Shown here: positions 19,045 through 27,532 of the stretch, piece by piece
How the letters are laid out: each line of letters opens with the position of its first letter
How positions within the stretch are numbered: position 1 is the first letter of the stretch
From: Algicella marina
GTDB lineage: Bacteria > Pseudomonadota > Alphaproteobacteria > Rhodobacterales > Rhodobacteraceae
Length of the DNA stretch: 64,000 nucleotides
Direction of reading: 5' to 3'
NCBI RefSeq assembly: GCF_009931615.1
Contig: NZ_CP046620.1
Location: 372,001 to 436,000, forward strand
Translations under genes and position numbers: made by a program
The notes under the pieces: generated by a model
Told to the model about the DNA's origin: nothing
The model's database searches: none
Seen by the model: the letters and a program-made list of their open reading frames with translations, nothing else

Positions 19045-19887
19045 ATGACTTCTGTGTGCCGTAGAATTCTCAAGGGTTTGGCGAGCTTTCTTATTGTAGC
19101 GTCCGTCGCCGCCTGCGGTGTTTTCGGTGAACCGGAAGTTCCGGTGGAATCGCGGTCCGCCGAAGAGCTTTTTTTGACAGCGGAATTTGATCTTGAGGAA
19201 GGCCGGCCGCTGCGGGCGGCGCGAATGTTCGATGAGGTCGAGCGACTCTATCCCTATTCCGAATGGGCGAAGCGGGCGATGATGATGTCGGCGTTTGCCT
19301 ATTACGACGCTCGTTACTTTGCGGAAAGCCGGTCAGCGGCCGAACGCTATCTCGATTTCTTCCCGGCCGACGAGGATGCCGCCTATGCGCAATACCTGAT
19401 CGCGTTGAGCTACTACGACCAGATCGTGGATGTGACCCGTGACCAGGCATCGACCTTCGACGCCTTGCAGGAATTGCGGGCGACGATCGAGCGGTATCCC
19501 GACAGCGACTATGCCAAATCGGCAGAACTGAAATTCGATCTCGCGCTTGACCATTTGGCCGGCAAGGAGATGGAGGTTGGCCGCTACTACCTGAAGAAGG
19601 GGCATTTCTCGGCGGCGATCAATCGGTTCCGGGTGGTGGTTGAGGATTTCCAGACGACCCAGCATACGGCGGAAGCGCTGCACAGGCTGATTGAATGCTA
19701 CCTGTCTCTGGGCCTGTTCGACGAAGCGCAGACGGCGGGTGCCATTCTCGGATACAACTATCAGGGTTCGCCCTGGTACGAGGACAGCTACAAGCTGCTT
19801 ACAGCGCAGGGGCTGGAAGCCGAGGCAAAAGGCCAGGGGTGGCTGACGCGGATCTACCGCCAGGTTATCCAGGGCAAGTGGCTCTGA
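19045..19887 (+). CDS. bamD: Outer-membrane assembly lipoprotein BamD
   Basis: Essential lipoprotein of the BAM complex, anchored in the outer membrane facing the periplasm. The ATG at 19045 gives a 280-residue protein with a lipoprotein signal ending VAAC (Cys24); the frame is open 30 codons further but would bury the signal. The mature part is TPR-like, with ARMFDEVERLYPYSEWAKRA and the FFP-A-DEDAAYAQYLIALSYY pattern of BamD. It lies between lpxC and recN, the usual alphaproteobacterial order. Confidence 0.94.
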   Translation: MTSVCRRILKGLASFLIVASVAACGVFGEPEVPVESRSAEELFLTAEFDLEEGRPLRAARMFDEVERLYPYSEWAKRAMMMSAFAYYDARYFAESRSAAERYLDFFPADEDAAYAQYLIALSYYDQIVDVTRDQASTFDALQELRATIERYPDSDYAKSAELKFDLALDHLAGKEMEVGRYYLKKGHFSAAINRFRVVVEDFQTTQHTAEALHRLIECYLSLGLFDEAQTAGAILGYNYQGSPWYEDSYKLLTAQGLEAEAKGQGWLTRIYRQVIQGKWL

Positions 19888-19903
19888 GCCGCGCGGGCTG
19901 GCC

Positions 19904-21553
19904 ATGCTGCGCAGCCTGAGCGTTAGAGATGTCCTGCTGATCGACGCGCTGGATCTCGAGTTCGGCGCAGGCCTCAATGTGCTGACAGGCGAAACTGGTG
20001 CGGGCAAATCCATACTTCTCGACGCTCTCGGCTTCGTGCTGGGGTGGCGCGGCCGGGCGGATATTGTGCGGCAAGGTGCCGAAGCCGGTGAGGTGGTGGC
20101 CGAATTCGAGCTTGGGGCTGACCATCCGGCGAGGGCAATCCTGGCGGCGGCCGACCTGCCTGTGGGTGACGAGTTGCTGCTGCGGCGCGTGAATTCGACG
20201 GATGGGCGCAAGCGAGGGTTCGTCAATGATCGGCGGGTTTCGGCGGAGGTGTTGCGCAGCCTGTCGGACGTGCTGGTGGAACTGCATGGACAACATGACG
20301 ACCGTGGCCTGCTGGATCCGAAGGGCCATCGAACATTGCTGGATGCGTTTGGCGACACCGATGCCATGCGCGCCAAGGTGCGGGCGGCATGGCGCGCACT
20401 GGCCGAGGCGGAGAAGGCGCTGGCGGCCCGGCGAACGGCCTTGGATGCAGCGGCGCGGGATGCCGAGTATCTGCGCCATGCCGCGAAGGAACTGGCGGAT
20501 CTCTCACCAGAGCCGGGCGAGGAGGAGGATCTCGACGCGCGGCGACGGCTGATGCAAGCGGCGGAAAAGATTGCCGTCGACGTGGCCAAGGCCGATCAGG
20601 CCTTGGGGTTCGAGGGGGCCGAAGGGCGGATTTCGGACGCGATGCGCTGGCTGGAAGACGCGGCGGGGCGGGCCGAGGGCGGGCTGGACGCGGCGATAGA
20701 GGCTTTGGGCCGGGCGCTGGTGGAACTGGGCGAGGCACAGGGGGCGGTGGCCGATTTCGGCGAAAGCCTGCGGTATGATGCGCATGAACTCGAGCGGGTG
20801 GAGGAGCGTCTGTTCGCCATTCGGGGTTTGGCGCGGAAGCACAATGTCCTGCCGGACGACTTGCCTGGGTTGGCCGATGATTTTGCCGCTCGGGTGGCGG
20901 ACCTGGAGGGCGGCGAGGCCGACATTGCGGGACTGGCGAAGGCGCGGGACACGGCGCGGGCACAATATGAAGCGGAGGCGGCGGCGCTGACTGCGGCACG
21001 GGCGGAGGCTGCCGCCGGACTTGATGCAGCGATGGCTGCGGAACTGGCGCCGCTGAAGCTGGAACGGGCGGTGTTCGAAACGGTGCTGTCCGAGGCCGAG
21101 CCGGGGCCGGAGGGCGTGGACGGTGTGACCTTCACGGTGGCGACCAACCCGGGTGCGCCGGCCGGACCCCTGAACAAGATCGCCTCGGGCGGGGAGCTGT
21201 CGCGGTTCCTGCTGGCCCTGAAGGTTTGCCTGACACGGGGCATGTCCGGGCTGACGATGATTTTCGACGAGATCGACCGGGGCGTCGGCGGCGCGACTGC
21301 GGATGCAGTTGGTCGACGGTTGGCGAGTGTGGCTACGGGCGCCCAGGTGCTGGTGGTGACGCATTCACCACAGGTGGCGGCGCTTGGGGCGCATCATTTC
21401 CGTGTGGCGAAGTCCGAGACGGACGGTGTGACGACGACGCGCGTGGCACCACTGGAGGCGGACGAGCGTGTTGACGAGATCGCGCGGATGCTTGCGGGTG
21501 ACGTTATCACCGATGAAGCACGATCCGCTGCGAAGGTGCTGCTGAAGGGCTGA
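19904..21553 (+). CDS. recN: DNA repair ATPase RecN
   Basis: SMC-like ATPase acting in double-strand-break repair. The 549-residue protein has Walker A GETGAGKS at 29-36, a central Ala/Glu-rich coiled coil, the ABC signature IASGGELSRFLLALK and the Walker B MIFDEIDRGVGG. It starts 16 bases after bamD and is probably cotranscribed. It converges on the L,D-transpeptidase gene, with a hairpin between the two stops. Confidence 0.96.
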   Translation: MLRSLSVRDVLLIDALDLEFGAGLNVLTGETGAGKSILLDALGFVLGWRGRADIVRQGAEAGEVVAEFELGADHPARAILAAADLPVGDELLLRRVNSTDGRKRGFVNDRRVSAEVLRSLSDVLVELHGQHDDRGLLDPKGHRTLLDAFGDTDAMRAKVRAAWRALAEAEKALAARRTALDAAARDAEYLRHAAKELADLSPEPGEEEDLDARRRLMQAAEKIAVDVAKADQALGFEGAEGRISDAMRWLEDAAGRAEGGLDAAIEALGRALVELGEAQGAVADFGESLRYDAHELERVEERLFAIRGLARKHNVLPDDLPGLADDFAARVADLEGGEADIAGLAKARDTARAQYEAEAAALTAARAEAAAGLDAAMAAELAPLKLERAVFETVLSEAEPGPEGVDGVTFTVATNPGAPAGPLNKIASGGELSRFLLALKVCLTRGMSGLTMIFDEIDRGVGGATADAVGRRLASVATGAQVLVVTHSPQVAALGAHHFRVAKSETDGVTTTRVAPLEADERVDEIARMLAGDVITDEARSAAKVLLKG

Positions 21554-21560
21554 GGATCGT

Positions 21561-21595
21561 CCCGCCGCATGCCGGCTGGCGGCATGGGCGGCGGG
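21561..21595. terminator. Bidirectional terminator-like hairpin between recN and the L,D-transpeptidase gene
   Basis: CCCGCCGCATGCC (21561-21573) pairs with GGCATGGGCGGCGGG (21581-21595), leaving a two-base bulge and a seven-base loop. It sits exactly between two convergent stop codons. Neither side has a T-run, so it may stop polymerase only weakly or protect 3' ends. Confidence 0.5.
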
Positions 21596-21607
21596 AAAGC
21601 GGGATCA

Positions 21608-22183
21608 TCAGAGCAGGACGACTTGCGTTCCGATCTCGGCGAGTTCGAACAGCTCCTCGATATGCTCGTTGAACAGGCCGATGCAGCCGTTGGAGGACCG
21701 ACGGCCGATCTTGCGGACATCGTTGGTTCCGTGGATGCGGTAGTATTGCCACGAGAGGTTGAGTGCGCGGGTGCCGAGCGGGTTCTGTGGGCCCGGGCCG
21801 ACGTAGGTGGGCAGATCGGGATTGCGTTCGAGCATCGACGGAGTCGGCCGCCACTCGGGCCCGTTGCGCTTCAGCGTCACCTCCGTGCGGCCACGGCGGG
21901 TGAGTTCGTCGGTGAGGGGAACGGAGCTGGGATAGAGGCGGGTGGTGACACCATCAGAGCCCCAGAAATAGACTGTTCGAGCCTCCGTGTCGCAGAGGAT
22001 CGCACCATTGTCGAGGTTCTCGAAATGGTCCTGCCACTTGCGGACGGTGAAGCCGGAGATGCGCCGTTTGACGCCGCCGGTGTCTGACGGAACTTCGGCA
22101 ACCTGCGCGAAGGCGGGTGCGGCAAGTGCGGTACCAGCGGCGGCAAGGCCGAGGGCGGTGAACTGACGGCGTGTGAGACTCAT
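21608..22183 (-). CDS. Tat-exported L,D-transpeptidase (YkuD domain)
   Basis: Periplasmic enzyme of the YkuD family, which makes 3-3 peptidoglycan crosslinks or attaches proteins to DAP. From the ATG at 22183 it has 191 residues. It begins SLTRRQFTALGLAAAG, a twin-arginine signal, with cleavage near AFA at 26. The catalytic region shows His141 (HGTNDVRKIG) and SNGC at 154-157 with Cys157 as nucleophile. The frame is open 80 codons upstream without signal-like features. Which reaction it performs cannot be told from sequence. Confidence 0.92.
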   Translation of the reverse strand: MSLTRRQFTALGLAAAGTALAAPAFAQVAEVPSDTGGVKRRISGFTVRKWQDHFENLDNGAILCDTEARTVYFWGSDGVTTRLYPSSVPLTDELTRRGRTEVTLKRNGPEWRPTPSMLERNPDLPTYVGPGPQNPLGTRALNLSWQYYRIHGTNDVRKIGRRSSNGCIGLFNEHIEELFELAEIGTQVVLL

Positions 22184-22331
22184 GGACCTGCTCTCGAATT
22201 GATGTGTTTTGCCGGAATCCAAAGCACAATTTTCGCCTCCGGTCCATTCACAGCGCAGTGACCCGGCGCGACCGATTGGCTGATTTTTGCCGGTGGCACC
22301 CGCCGCTGGTGCGCGTCCCGCCGATTGCGCC

Positions 22332-23705
22332 TCAGTTGATCTCCACGACCTTGCCGGGGTTGAGAATGTTTCGCGGATCAAACGTGCGTTTGATGTCGGC
22401 CATGACAGACCAGCCCTGGCCATGTTCCTCGGCCATGAATTTCATCTTGCCGACACCGATCCCATGCTCGCCGGTGACGGTACCACCGACCGCCAGTGCC
22501 CGCTTCGCCATACGGGCGGCGAGGGATTTGGCCTCTTCCAGTTCCGCCGGGTTGTCGGGATCTACCAGCAGGGCGGTGTGGTAGTTGCCGTCGCCGACAT
22601 GGCCCAGAATCGGCCCCTTGACGGTGCTGCCTGCCATGTCTGCCTGGGTGTCTGCTATGGCCTGCGCCAGTTTCGAGATCGGGACGCAGATGTCCGTGGT
22701 CACCACCCGGCAGCCGGGGCGGAGAGCCTTGGCGGCGAAATAGGCGTTGTGGCGCATTTTCCAGAGGCGCGAACGGTCTTCTGGCCGGGTGGACCACTCA
22801 AATCCCTTGCCCCCGTGGTCTGCGGCGATTTCTGCGACGATTTCCGCCTGTTCCTTCACCGCGGAGTCGGAGCCGTGGAATTCGAGAAAGAGCTGCGGCA
22901 CTTCCTCCATCGTGGCGTTGAAGTGTTGGTTCAGGCCCTTGATCTGTACGGCGTCGAGCAGTTCGATCCGCGCCATCGGCACGCCCATCTGGATGGTTGT
23001 GATCACGGTGTCGACAGCAGAGGCAACATCGGGGAAGGCGCAAACAGCGGCGGAAATCGCCTCTGGCTGGCCCTGGAGTCGAAGCGTCAGTTCCGTGATG
23101 ATGCCGAGCGTGCCTTCCGAGCCGATCAACAGCTTGGTAAGATCGTAGCCGGAGGCGGATTTGCGGGCACGGCTGCCGGTGCGGATGATGCGACCGTCGG
23201 CAAGCACCGCTTCCAGCGCCATGACGTTCTCGCGCATGGTGCCGTAGCGGACGGCAGTGGTGCCGGATGCGCGGGTGGAGGCCATGCCGCCAAGCGAGGC
23301 GTTGGCACCGGGATCGACGGGAAAGAACAGGCCGGTGGCGCGCAATTCCTCGTTCAGCGCTTCGCGGGTGACGCCGGGCTGGACGACGGCGAGCATGTCC
23401 TCGGGTTGAGTATCAAGCACCTTGTCCATGCGGCTCATGTCCAGGCAGATCCCGCCGCGCAGGGCCAGCGCGTTCGCTTCCAGCGAGGTTCCGGTGCCCC
23501 AAGCGACGACCGGGCAGCCTTCGGTGTTGCAGATGCGCAGGATTTCGGAAACTTCCTGAGTGGTCTCTGGCGAGGCAACGGCGTCCGGCGGAGTGACGGG
23601 ATAATAGCCTTCGTTCTGGCCGTGGAGCGACCTTGCGGCCTCAGTCGTTTCCAATCTCGGGCCGAGCACCTTGCGGACGGCCTCGATCGCGGTTTCTATG
23701 GTCAT
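22332..23705 (-). CDS. FAD-linked oxidase, D-lactate dehydrogenase/glycolate oxidase GlcD type
   Basis: Flavoprotein of 457 residues from ATG 23705, preceded by an excellent GGAGG ribosome site. The N-terminal PCMH-type FAD-binding domain includes PVVAWGTGTSLEANALAL. The C-terminal FAD-oxidase domain ends with TVTGEHGIGVGKMKFM, typical of cytochrome-linked D-2-hydroxyacid dehydrogenases. Substrate is probably D-lactate or a related 2-hydroxyacid, but the family is broad. The thioesterase gene diverges from it across a 57-base gap. Confidence 0.9.
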   Translation of the reverse strand: MTIETAIEAVRKVLGPRLETTEAARSLHGQNEGYYPVTPPDAVASPETTQEVSEILRICNTEGCPVVAWGTGTSLEANALALRGGICLDMSRMDKVLDTQPEDMLAVVQPGVTREALNEELRATGLFFPVDPGANASLGGMASTRASGTTAVRYGTMRENVMALEAVLADGRIIRTGSRARKSASGYDLTKLLIGSEGTLGIITELTLRLQGQPEAISAAVCAFPDVASAVDTVITTIQMGVPMARIELLDAVQIKGLNQHFNATMEEVPQLFLEFHGSDSAVKEQAEIVAEIAADHGGKGFEWSTRPEDRSRLWKMRHNAYFAAKALRPGCRVVTTDICVPISKLAQAIADTQADMAGSTVKGPILGHVGDGNYHTALLVDPDNPAELEEAKSLAARMAKRALAVGGTVTGEHGIGVGKMKFMAEEHGQGWSVMADIKRTFDPRNILNPGKVVEIN

Positions 23706-23762
23706 AATGTTTCCTCCGGTAGGAGGGTTTTGGCGCAAGATACCGACGAATGGAAGGTCGAT

Positions 23763-24278
23763 ATGTCATCCGATGTCAGGACCGGGCACGACGGACCCTA
23801 TGCTGCGCCGGTGGTGGTGCCGGAACGGGCGGTGCCCGCGGATTGGATTGACTATAACGGCCACATGAACGTCGCTTACTACACCATGGCCTTCGACAAG
23901 GCTGTGGACGCGATGCTGGAAACCGAGTTGGGTGTCGGAGAGGCGCATGTGGCTGCCGCTGGCCAGGGGCCTTACGCGCTGCAATCGATGATCTGCTACC
24001 TTGGGGAGTTGCTGGAGGGCGAACTTTTTTCGATCGCGGTGCAACTGGTCGATTGCGATGCCAAGCGGTTGCATCTGATGCTGGAAATGCGCAAGCGGGA
24101 CGGCACGCTGGCGGCGACCTGCGAGCAGATGCTGATGAACGTGGACCTGACGACGCGGCGGAGCACCCCCTATCCGGACTGGGCGTTGGCGCGGATGCAG
24201 CGAATGCTGGCGGATCATGGCGGGCTGGATCGGCCGGCGCAGATGGGACAGAAGATCGGCATTCGCCGGAAAGGCTGA
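23763..24278 (+). CDS. Hot-dog acyl-CoA thioesterase-like protein
   Basis: A 171-residue protein with the 4HBT pattern DYNGHMNVAYY, in which the Asp and the following helix contribute to catalysis. It resembles the thioesterases related to betainyl-CoA hydrolysis and the C-terminal domain of carnitine 3-dehydrogenase, but the substrate is not determined. The ATG at 23763 has GGAAGG upstream. The same frame is open far upstream, antisense to the FAD oxidase; that extension is not coding. The CLC gene follows three bases after the stop. Confidence 0.85.
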   Translation: MSSDVRTGHDGPYAAPVVVPERAVPADWIDYNGHMNVAYYTMAFDKAVDAMLETELGVGEAHVAAAGQGPYALQSMICYLGELLEGELFSIAVQLVDCDAKRLHLMLEMRKRDGTLAATCEQMLMNVDLTTRRSTPYPDWALARMQRMLADHGGLDRPAQMGQKIGIRRKG

Positions 24279-24281
24279 GGC

Positions 24282-25958
24282 ATGAGGGACGCGCTGGCCG
24301 CCTATGTTTCGCGCTACTGGCGGGGAGGGCGCCGCAAGGCGTTGCGCGGTTGGGAAGAAATCCGCTGGCGCGGCAGTGGCAAGATCCAGTTCTGGCTGAT
24401 CGCCCTGGTGCTGGGCACTGCGGCGGGGCTGGCGGCTGTGGGCTTCCGGCAGGCGATCATCCTGTTGCAGGAAACGGTTTACGGCGAAAACGATGCGGCG
24501 CTGGCCAGCCATGCCGCGGAACTGCACTGGACATGGATCGTGATCATCCCGGTGCTGGGCGGGCTTGTGGTGGGGTTCATCCTGCACCTGTTCACGCCGG
24601 ACGGACGCGCCCGGACGGTCGCCCATGTGATCGAGGGTGCGGCGCTGCGTGACGGACGCGTGGAGATGCGGGCCGGACTGGCCTCGGCCCTGGCTTCGCT
24701 GGTGACGCTGTGTACCGGCGGGTCTACCGGGCGTGAAGGGCCGGTAGTGCACATCGGCGCGGTGATTTCCTCCTGGATCAGTGAAAGGATCAATGCGGAT
24801 GGCATGACGGGGCGTGACCTGCTGGGCTGTGCCGCAGCCGCCGCGGTGTCCGCATCATTCAACGCACCCATTGCCGGGGCGCTGTTTGCGCTTGAGGTGG
24901 TTCTGCGACACTTCGCGGTGCATGCCTTTGCGCCGATCGTGATTGCCTCCGTCGCCGGTGCGGTGGTGGCCCGGTTGCTGGTGGGCGATGTGACGGAGTT
25001 CATGCTTCCGGCGCACACGCTGGCCTTCTACGTGGAATTACCGGCGTTCATGATCCTTGGTCTGATCTGCGGGGCGGTGGCGGCAGTGATGATCTGGGGG
25101 ATCATCGCAGCGGAAGATCTGGGGGATCTCGTGCAGGAGCAGACTGGTATGCCGCGCTGGTTGCGGCCCGCAGTCTCCGGCCTGCTGCTGGGGCTGATCG
25201 CCGTTGCATTTCCACATATCATCGGTGTCGGATACGAGACGACCACAAGAGCGTTGACCGGCAATATCCTGATATGGCCGGCGGTGGCGTTCGTCGCCGT
25301 CAAGATCATTGCGGTGGCGATCACCGTCGCCGGCCGCATGGGCGGTGGCGTGTTCTCACCCTCGTTGATGGTCGGGGCGTTGACTGGACTGGCCTTCGGC
25401 TATGTTGCCACGGCGATCTTTCCCGCTGTCTCCGGCGCGGTCGGACTCTATGCTCTGGCCGGAATGGGCGCGGTGGCGGCTGCAGTACTTGGGGCGCCGA
25501 TCTCCACCACATTGATCGTGTTCGAACTGACGGGCGACTGGCAGACGGGGCTGGCGGTGATGGTTGCGGTGTCGCTGTCGTCGTCGCTGTGTTCGCGGCT
25601 GGTGGATCGCAGTTTCTTCCTCGCTACCATCGAGCGGCGGGGCGTGCATCTGGCTGCGGGCCCGCAAGCCTATCTGCCGGCGACGATTTCGGTGGGGCGG
25701 CTGATGCGAGTACGCGGCGGCGAGGGCAGTGTCTCCGACACCATGTGCCAGGAACTGGTCGATCAGGACGTGTTCCTGCGGCGGAGCGACACGCTGGAGA
25801 CGGCACTGCCGTTGTTTGATCGGGTGGGAGAGGATTTTCTGCCAGTCGTAACGGCGGGCGAGGATGGCGATGAGCTGATTGGTGCGATTTTCCATGTCGA
25901 TGCGCTGAAGGCCTACAACCGCGCACTGGCGGAGACGGCGCGGGAGGAGCATTCCTGA
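24282..25958 (+). CDS. CLC-family chloride channel/transporter with C-terminal CBS-like region
   Basis: A 558-residue integral membrane protein with about ten or more hydrophobic segments. It has the CLC selectivity motifs GGSTGREGPVVHIGA (with the gating glutamate) and GGGVFSPSLMVGA. The last ~110 residues are soluble and contain a CBS-like segment (LPVVTAGEDGDELIG). Family members are Cl-/H+ exchangers or channels. It begins three bases after the thioesterase stop, so the two are likely cotranscribed. Confidence 0.93.
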   Translation: MRDALAAYVSRYWRGGRRKALRGWEEIRWRGSGKIQFWLIALVLGTAAGLAAVGFRQAIILLQETVYGENDAALASHAAELHWTWIVIIPVLGGLVVGFILHLFTPDGRARTVAHVIEGAALRDGRVEMRAGLASALASLVTLCTGGSTGREGPVVHIGAVISSWISERINADGMTGRDLLGCAAAAAVSASFNAPIAGALFALEVVLRHFAVHAFAPIVIASVAGAVVARLLVGDVTEFMLPAHTLAFYVELPAFMILGLICGAVAAVMIWGIIAAEDLGDLVQEQTGMPRWLRPAVSGLLLGLIAVAFPHIIGVGYETTTRALTGNILIWPAVAFVAVKIIAVAITVAGRMGGGVFSPSLMVGALTGLAFGYVATAIFPAVSGAVGLYALAGMGAVAAAVLGAPISTTLIVFELTGDWQTGLAVMVAVSLSSSLCSRLVDRSFFLATIERRGVHLAAGPQAYLPATISVGRLMRVRGGEGSVSDTMCQELVDQDVFLRRSDTLETALPLFDRVGEDFLPVVTAGEDGDELIGAIFHVDALKAYNRALAETAREEHS

Positions 25959-26032
25959 ACGCGTGCCGCCGGTGCGGTTGAGACTGGAATGCGATGATGT
26001 CGAGACGGATGAGCCGGGTGCAGAGCGTTGGC

Positions 26033-26962
26033 TCAGAGGTCGCGGCCCCAGTACTGGCCGACAAGATCCTTCCCGAAACTCCGGTGCGACTCCTCGCTGA
26101 TCAGTTCGAAACCGGCGGACTGGTAGATGTGGCGGGCGGCGGTGAGGTTTTTGTTGGTCCACAAGGTCATGTGTCCATAGCCGGCAGTGCGGGCGAAGCG
26201 CAGGCATTCCCCGACCAGGCGGCGGCCGAGGCCCAGGCCACGTGCGGAAGGGTCCACGTAGAGGAGGCGCAATTTCGCCGTATGTTCGTCTTGCTGGACG
26301 ACAAAGACCGAGCCGATGATCTGCCCCTCTCTCTCCGCGACCCAGCAGCGTTCGCGTCGGGGATCGAAACCGTCGATGAATTCGGCCGTGATCCGTGCGA
26401 CCAGAGCCTCGAAGTGCCAGTCGAAACCGTATTCCTGCGCATAGAGCTGCGCCTGGGCTGCGGTGATCAGGGCCAGGTCGCCGGGGACCGGATCGCGGAG
26501 GACGAAGGCCGCCGGTTGCGTCGGAGGGCCGAGCAGGCGGCGGATGGTGGCCATTGCGTCAGTCAGTTCCCGACGTTGGGGTGCGGAAAGAGGGGAGATC
26601 AGGGCCTCGATCTCGGCCGCGGAGGCTTTGTCCACCTGCATGAAGAGGATGCTGCCGGCACCGGTGGGCGTGAGGGCAAGCCGCTTGGCATTGCCGGGTG
26701 ACGGGGTTCGATTGACGAGGCCCTTGGCTTCCAGAGTGGACAGGATGCGGCTTAGATAGCCTGCGTCCATGTTCAGATGGGTAGCGATATCGCTGGCGGC
26801 GGGCGGTTCGCTCTCAGAGGCCGACGCGATCTCGTAGAAGACGCGGAGTTGGGGCAGGGCGAGACCCGAGGCGAGCAGTGACTCCCCTAGGGCGCCGACC
26901 AGAGTGGTGTAGAAGCGGTTGAAGGAACGAACGGTTGCGACGGTGCTGTCAGGTTCATTCAT
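26033..26962 (-). CDS. MarR-family regulator fused to GNAT acetyltransferase
   Basis: A 309-residue two-domain protein. Residues about 10-140 are a MarR-type winged helix (AASDIATHLNMDAGYLSRIL... EAKGLVNR wing). Residues about 150-305 are a GNAT domain with the acetyl-CoA motif LYVDPSARGLGLGRRLVGE and a typical YQSAGF end. Such fusions are known in bacteria, but their ligands and acetylation substrates are mostly unknown. A perfect palindrome lies 21 bases upstream of the start and suggests autoregulation. It converges on the CLC gene. Confidence 0.9.
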   Translation of the reverse strand: MNEPDSTVATVRSFNRFYTTLVGALGESLLASGLALPQLRVFYEIASASESEPPAASDIATHLNMDAGYLSRILSTLEAKGLVNRTPSPGNAKRLALTPTGAGSILFMQVDKASAAEIEALISPLSAPQRRELTDAMATIRRLLGPPTQPAAFVLRDPVPGDLALITAAQAQLYAQEYGFDWHFEALVARITAEFIDGFDPRRERCWVAEREGQIIGSVFVVQQDEHTAKLRLLYVDPSARGLGLGRRLVGECLRFARTAGYGHMTLWTNKNLTAARHIYQSAGFELISEESHRSFGKDLVGQYWGRDL

Positions 26963-26982
26963 TTGCCGGGATCACCACATGA

Positions 26983-26997
26983 GTTGACAACGTCAAC
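26983..26997. promoter_or_regulatory. Palindromic operator upstream of the MarR-GNAT gene
   Basis: GTTGAC-AAC-GTCAAC is a perfect six-base inverted repeat with a three-base centre, 21 bases before the MarR-GNAT ATG. The size and position fit a MarR dimer site overlapping or just downstream of the gene's own promoter. Confidence 0.55.
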
Positions 26998-27052
26998 ATA
27001 TGAGCCGAATGCGGGGAGGCGGGCAAGGGTGATCCTGCCGCGCCCCGGAAGT

Positions 27053-27415
27053 TCAAATCTGTTCGACGGTTACCCGATCACTGCTGTAAAACGCGAGATG
27101 GTCCTTGATGCGGGCCACATCCTCCTTCGGGTCCTCGTAGGACCAGGCGGCGTTCTCGATCGGGCCGCTCTTGGCGACAATTGTATAGTAAGTTGCCTCA
27201 CCCTTGTGGGGGCAGGTGGTTCGGTGATCCGAAGGGTCGAGGAAAGCCATCTCGACGTCTTCGCGGGGGAAGTAGATCACGTAAGGCAGGTTGCCTTCTT
27301 CCAGCATCAGGGCGTTGCCGCTCTCGCCGAGGATGGCACCGCCGGCACGGATCACCCAGCGGCCTTCGGCCTTGGTGACGCTGATATGGGCTTCGGTCAT
27401 TGCAGATCCTGTCAT
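27053..27415 (-). CDS. DUF427 domain protein
   Basis: A 120-residue cytoplasmic protein with the DUF427 pattern: LPYVIYFPREDV in the middle, then TTCPHKGEATYYTI and AAWSYEDP. Function is not known. ATG 27415 is chosen because AGGAGG lies seven bases upstream; a second ATG five codons on lacks such a site. It is on the same strand as the aminopeptidase gene upstream, with a 117-base gap. Confidence 0.9.
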   Translation of the reverse strand: MTGSAMTEAHISVTKAEGRWVIRAGGAILGESGNALMLEEGNLPYVIYFPREDVEMAFLDPSDHRTTCPHKGEATYYTIVAKSGPIENAAWSYEDPKEDVARIKDHLAFYSSDRVTVEQI

Positions 27416-27494
27416 TGCTGTTCCTCCTGTCGGCTGGCTTTGATGGCTGCCGTTATTCCCGCTTCGCCTTGGGACGAAGCCTTATGCAGTTTCT

Positions 27495-27510
27495 GTGACA
27501 GTCTTGTCAC
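27495..27510. promoter_or_regulatory. Inverted repeat upstream of the DUF427 gene
   Basis: GTGACA-N4-TGTCAC is a perfect six-base inverted repeat in the gap between the aminopeptidase stop and the DUF427 start. A second pair, GCTTCG (27461-27466) and CGAAGC (27475-27480), lies closer to the gene. One may be an operator and the other a weak 3' hairpin of the aminopeptidase transcript. Confidence 0.3.
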
Positions 27511-27532
27511 GAAAGCCTCTTGCCGGAACGGC

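Noticed and set aside
22287-23762. Long in-frame extension upstream of the thioesterase
   Set aside because: It is antisense to the FAD oxidase and the thioesterase domain begins at 23763 with its own ribosome site; the extension matches no family.
27495-27510. CRP/FNR site
   Set aside because: GTGACA-N4-TGTCAC does not have the TGTGA-N6-TCACA or TTGAT-N4-ATCAA spacing.
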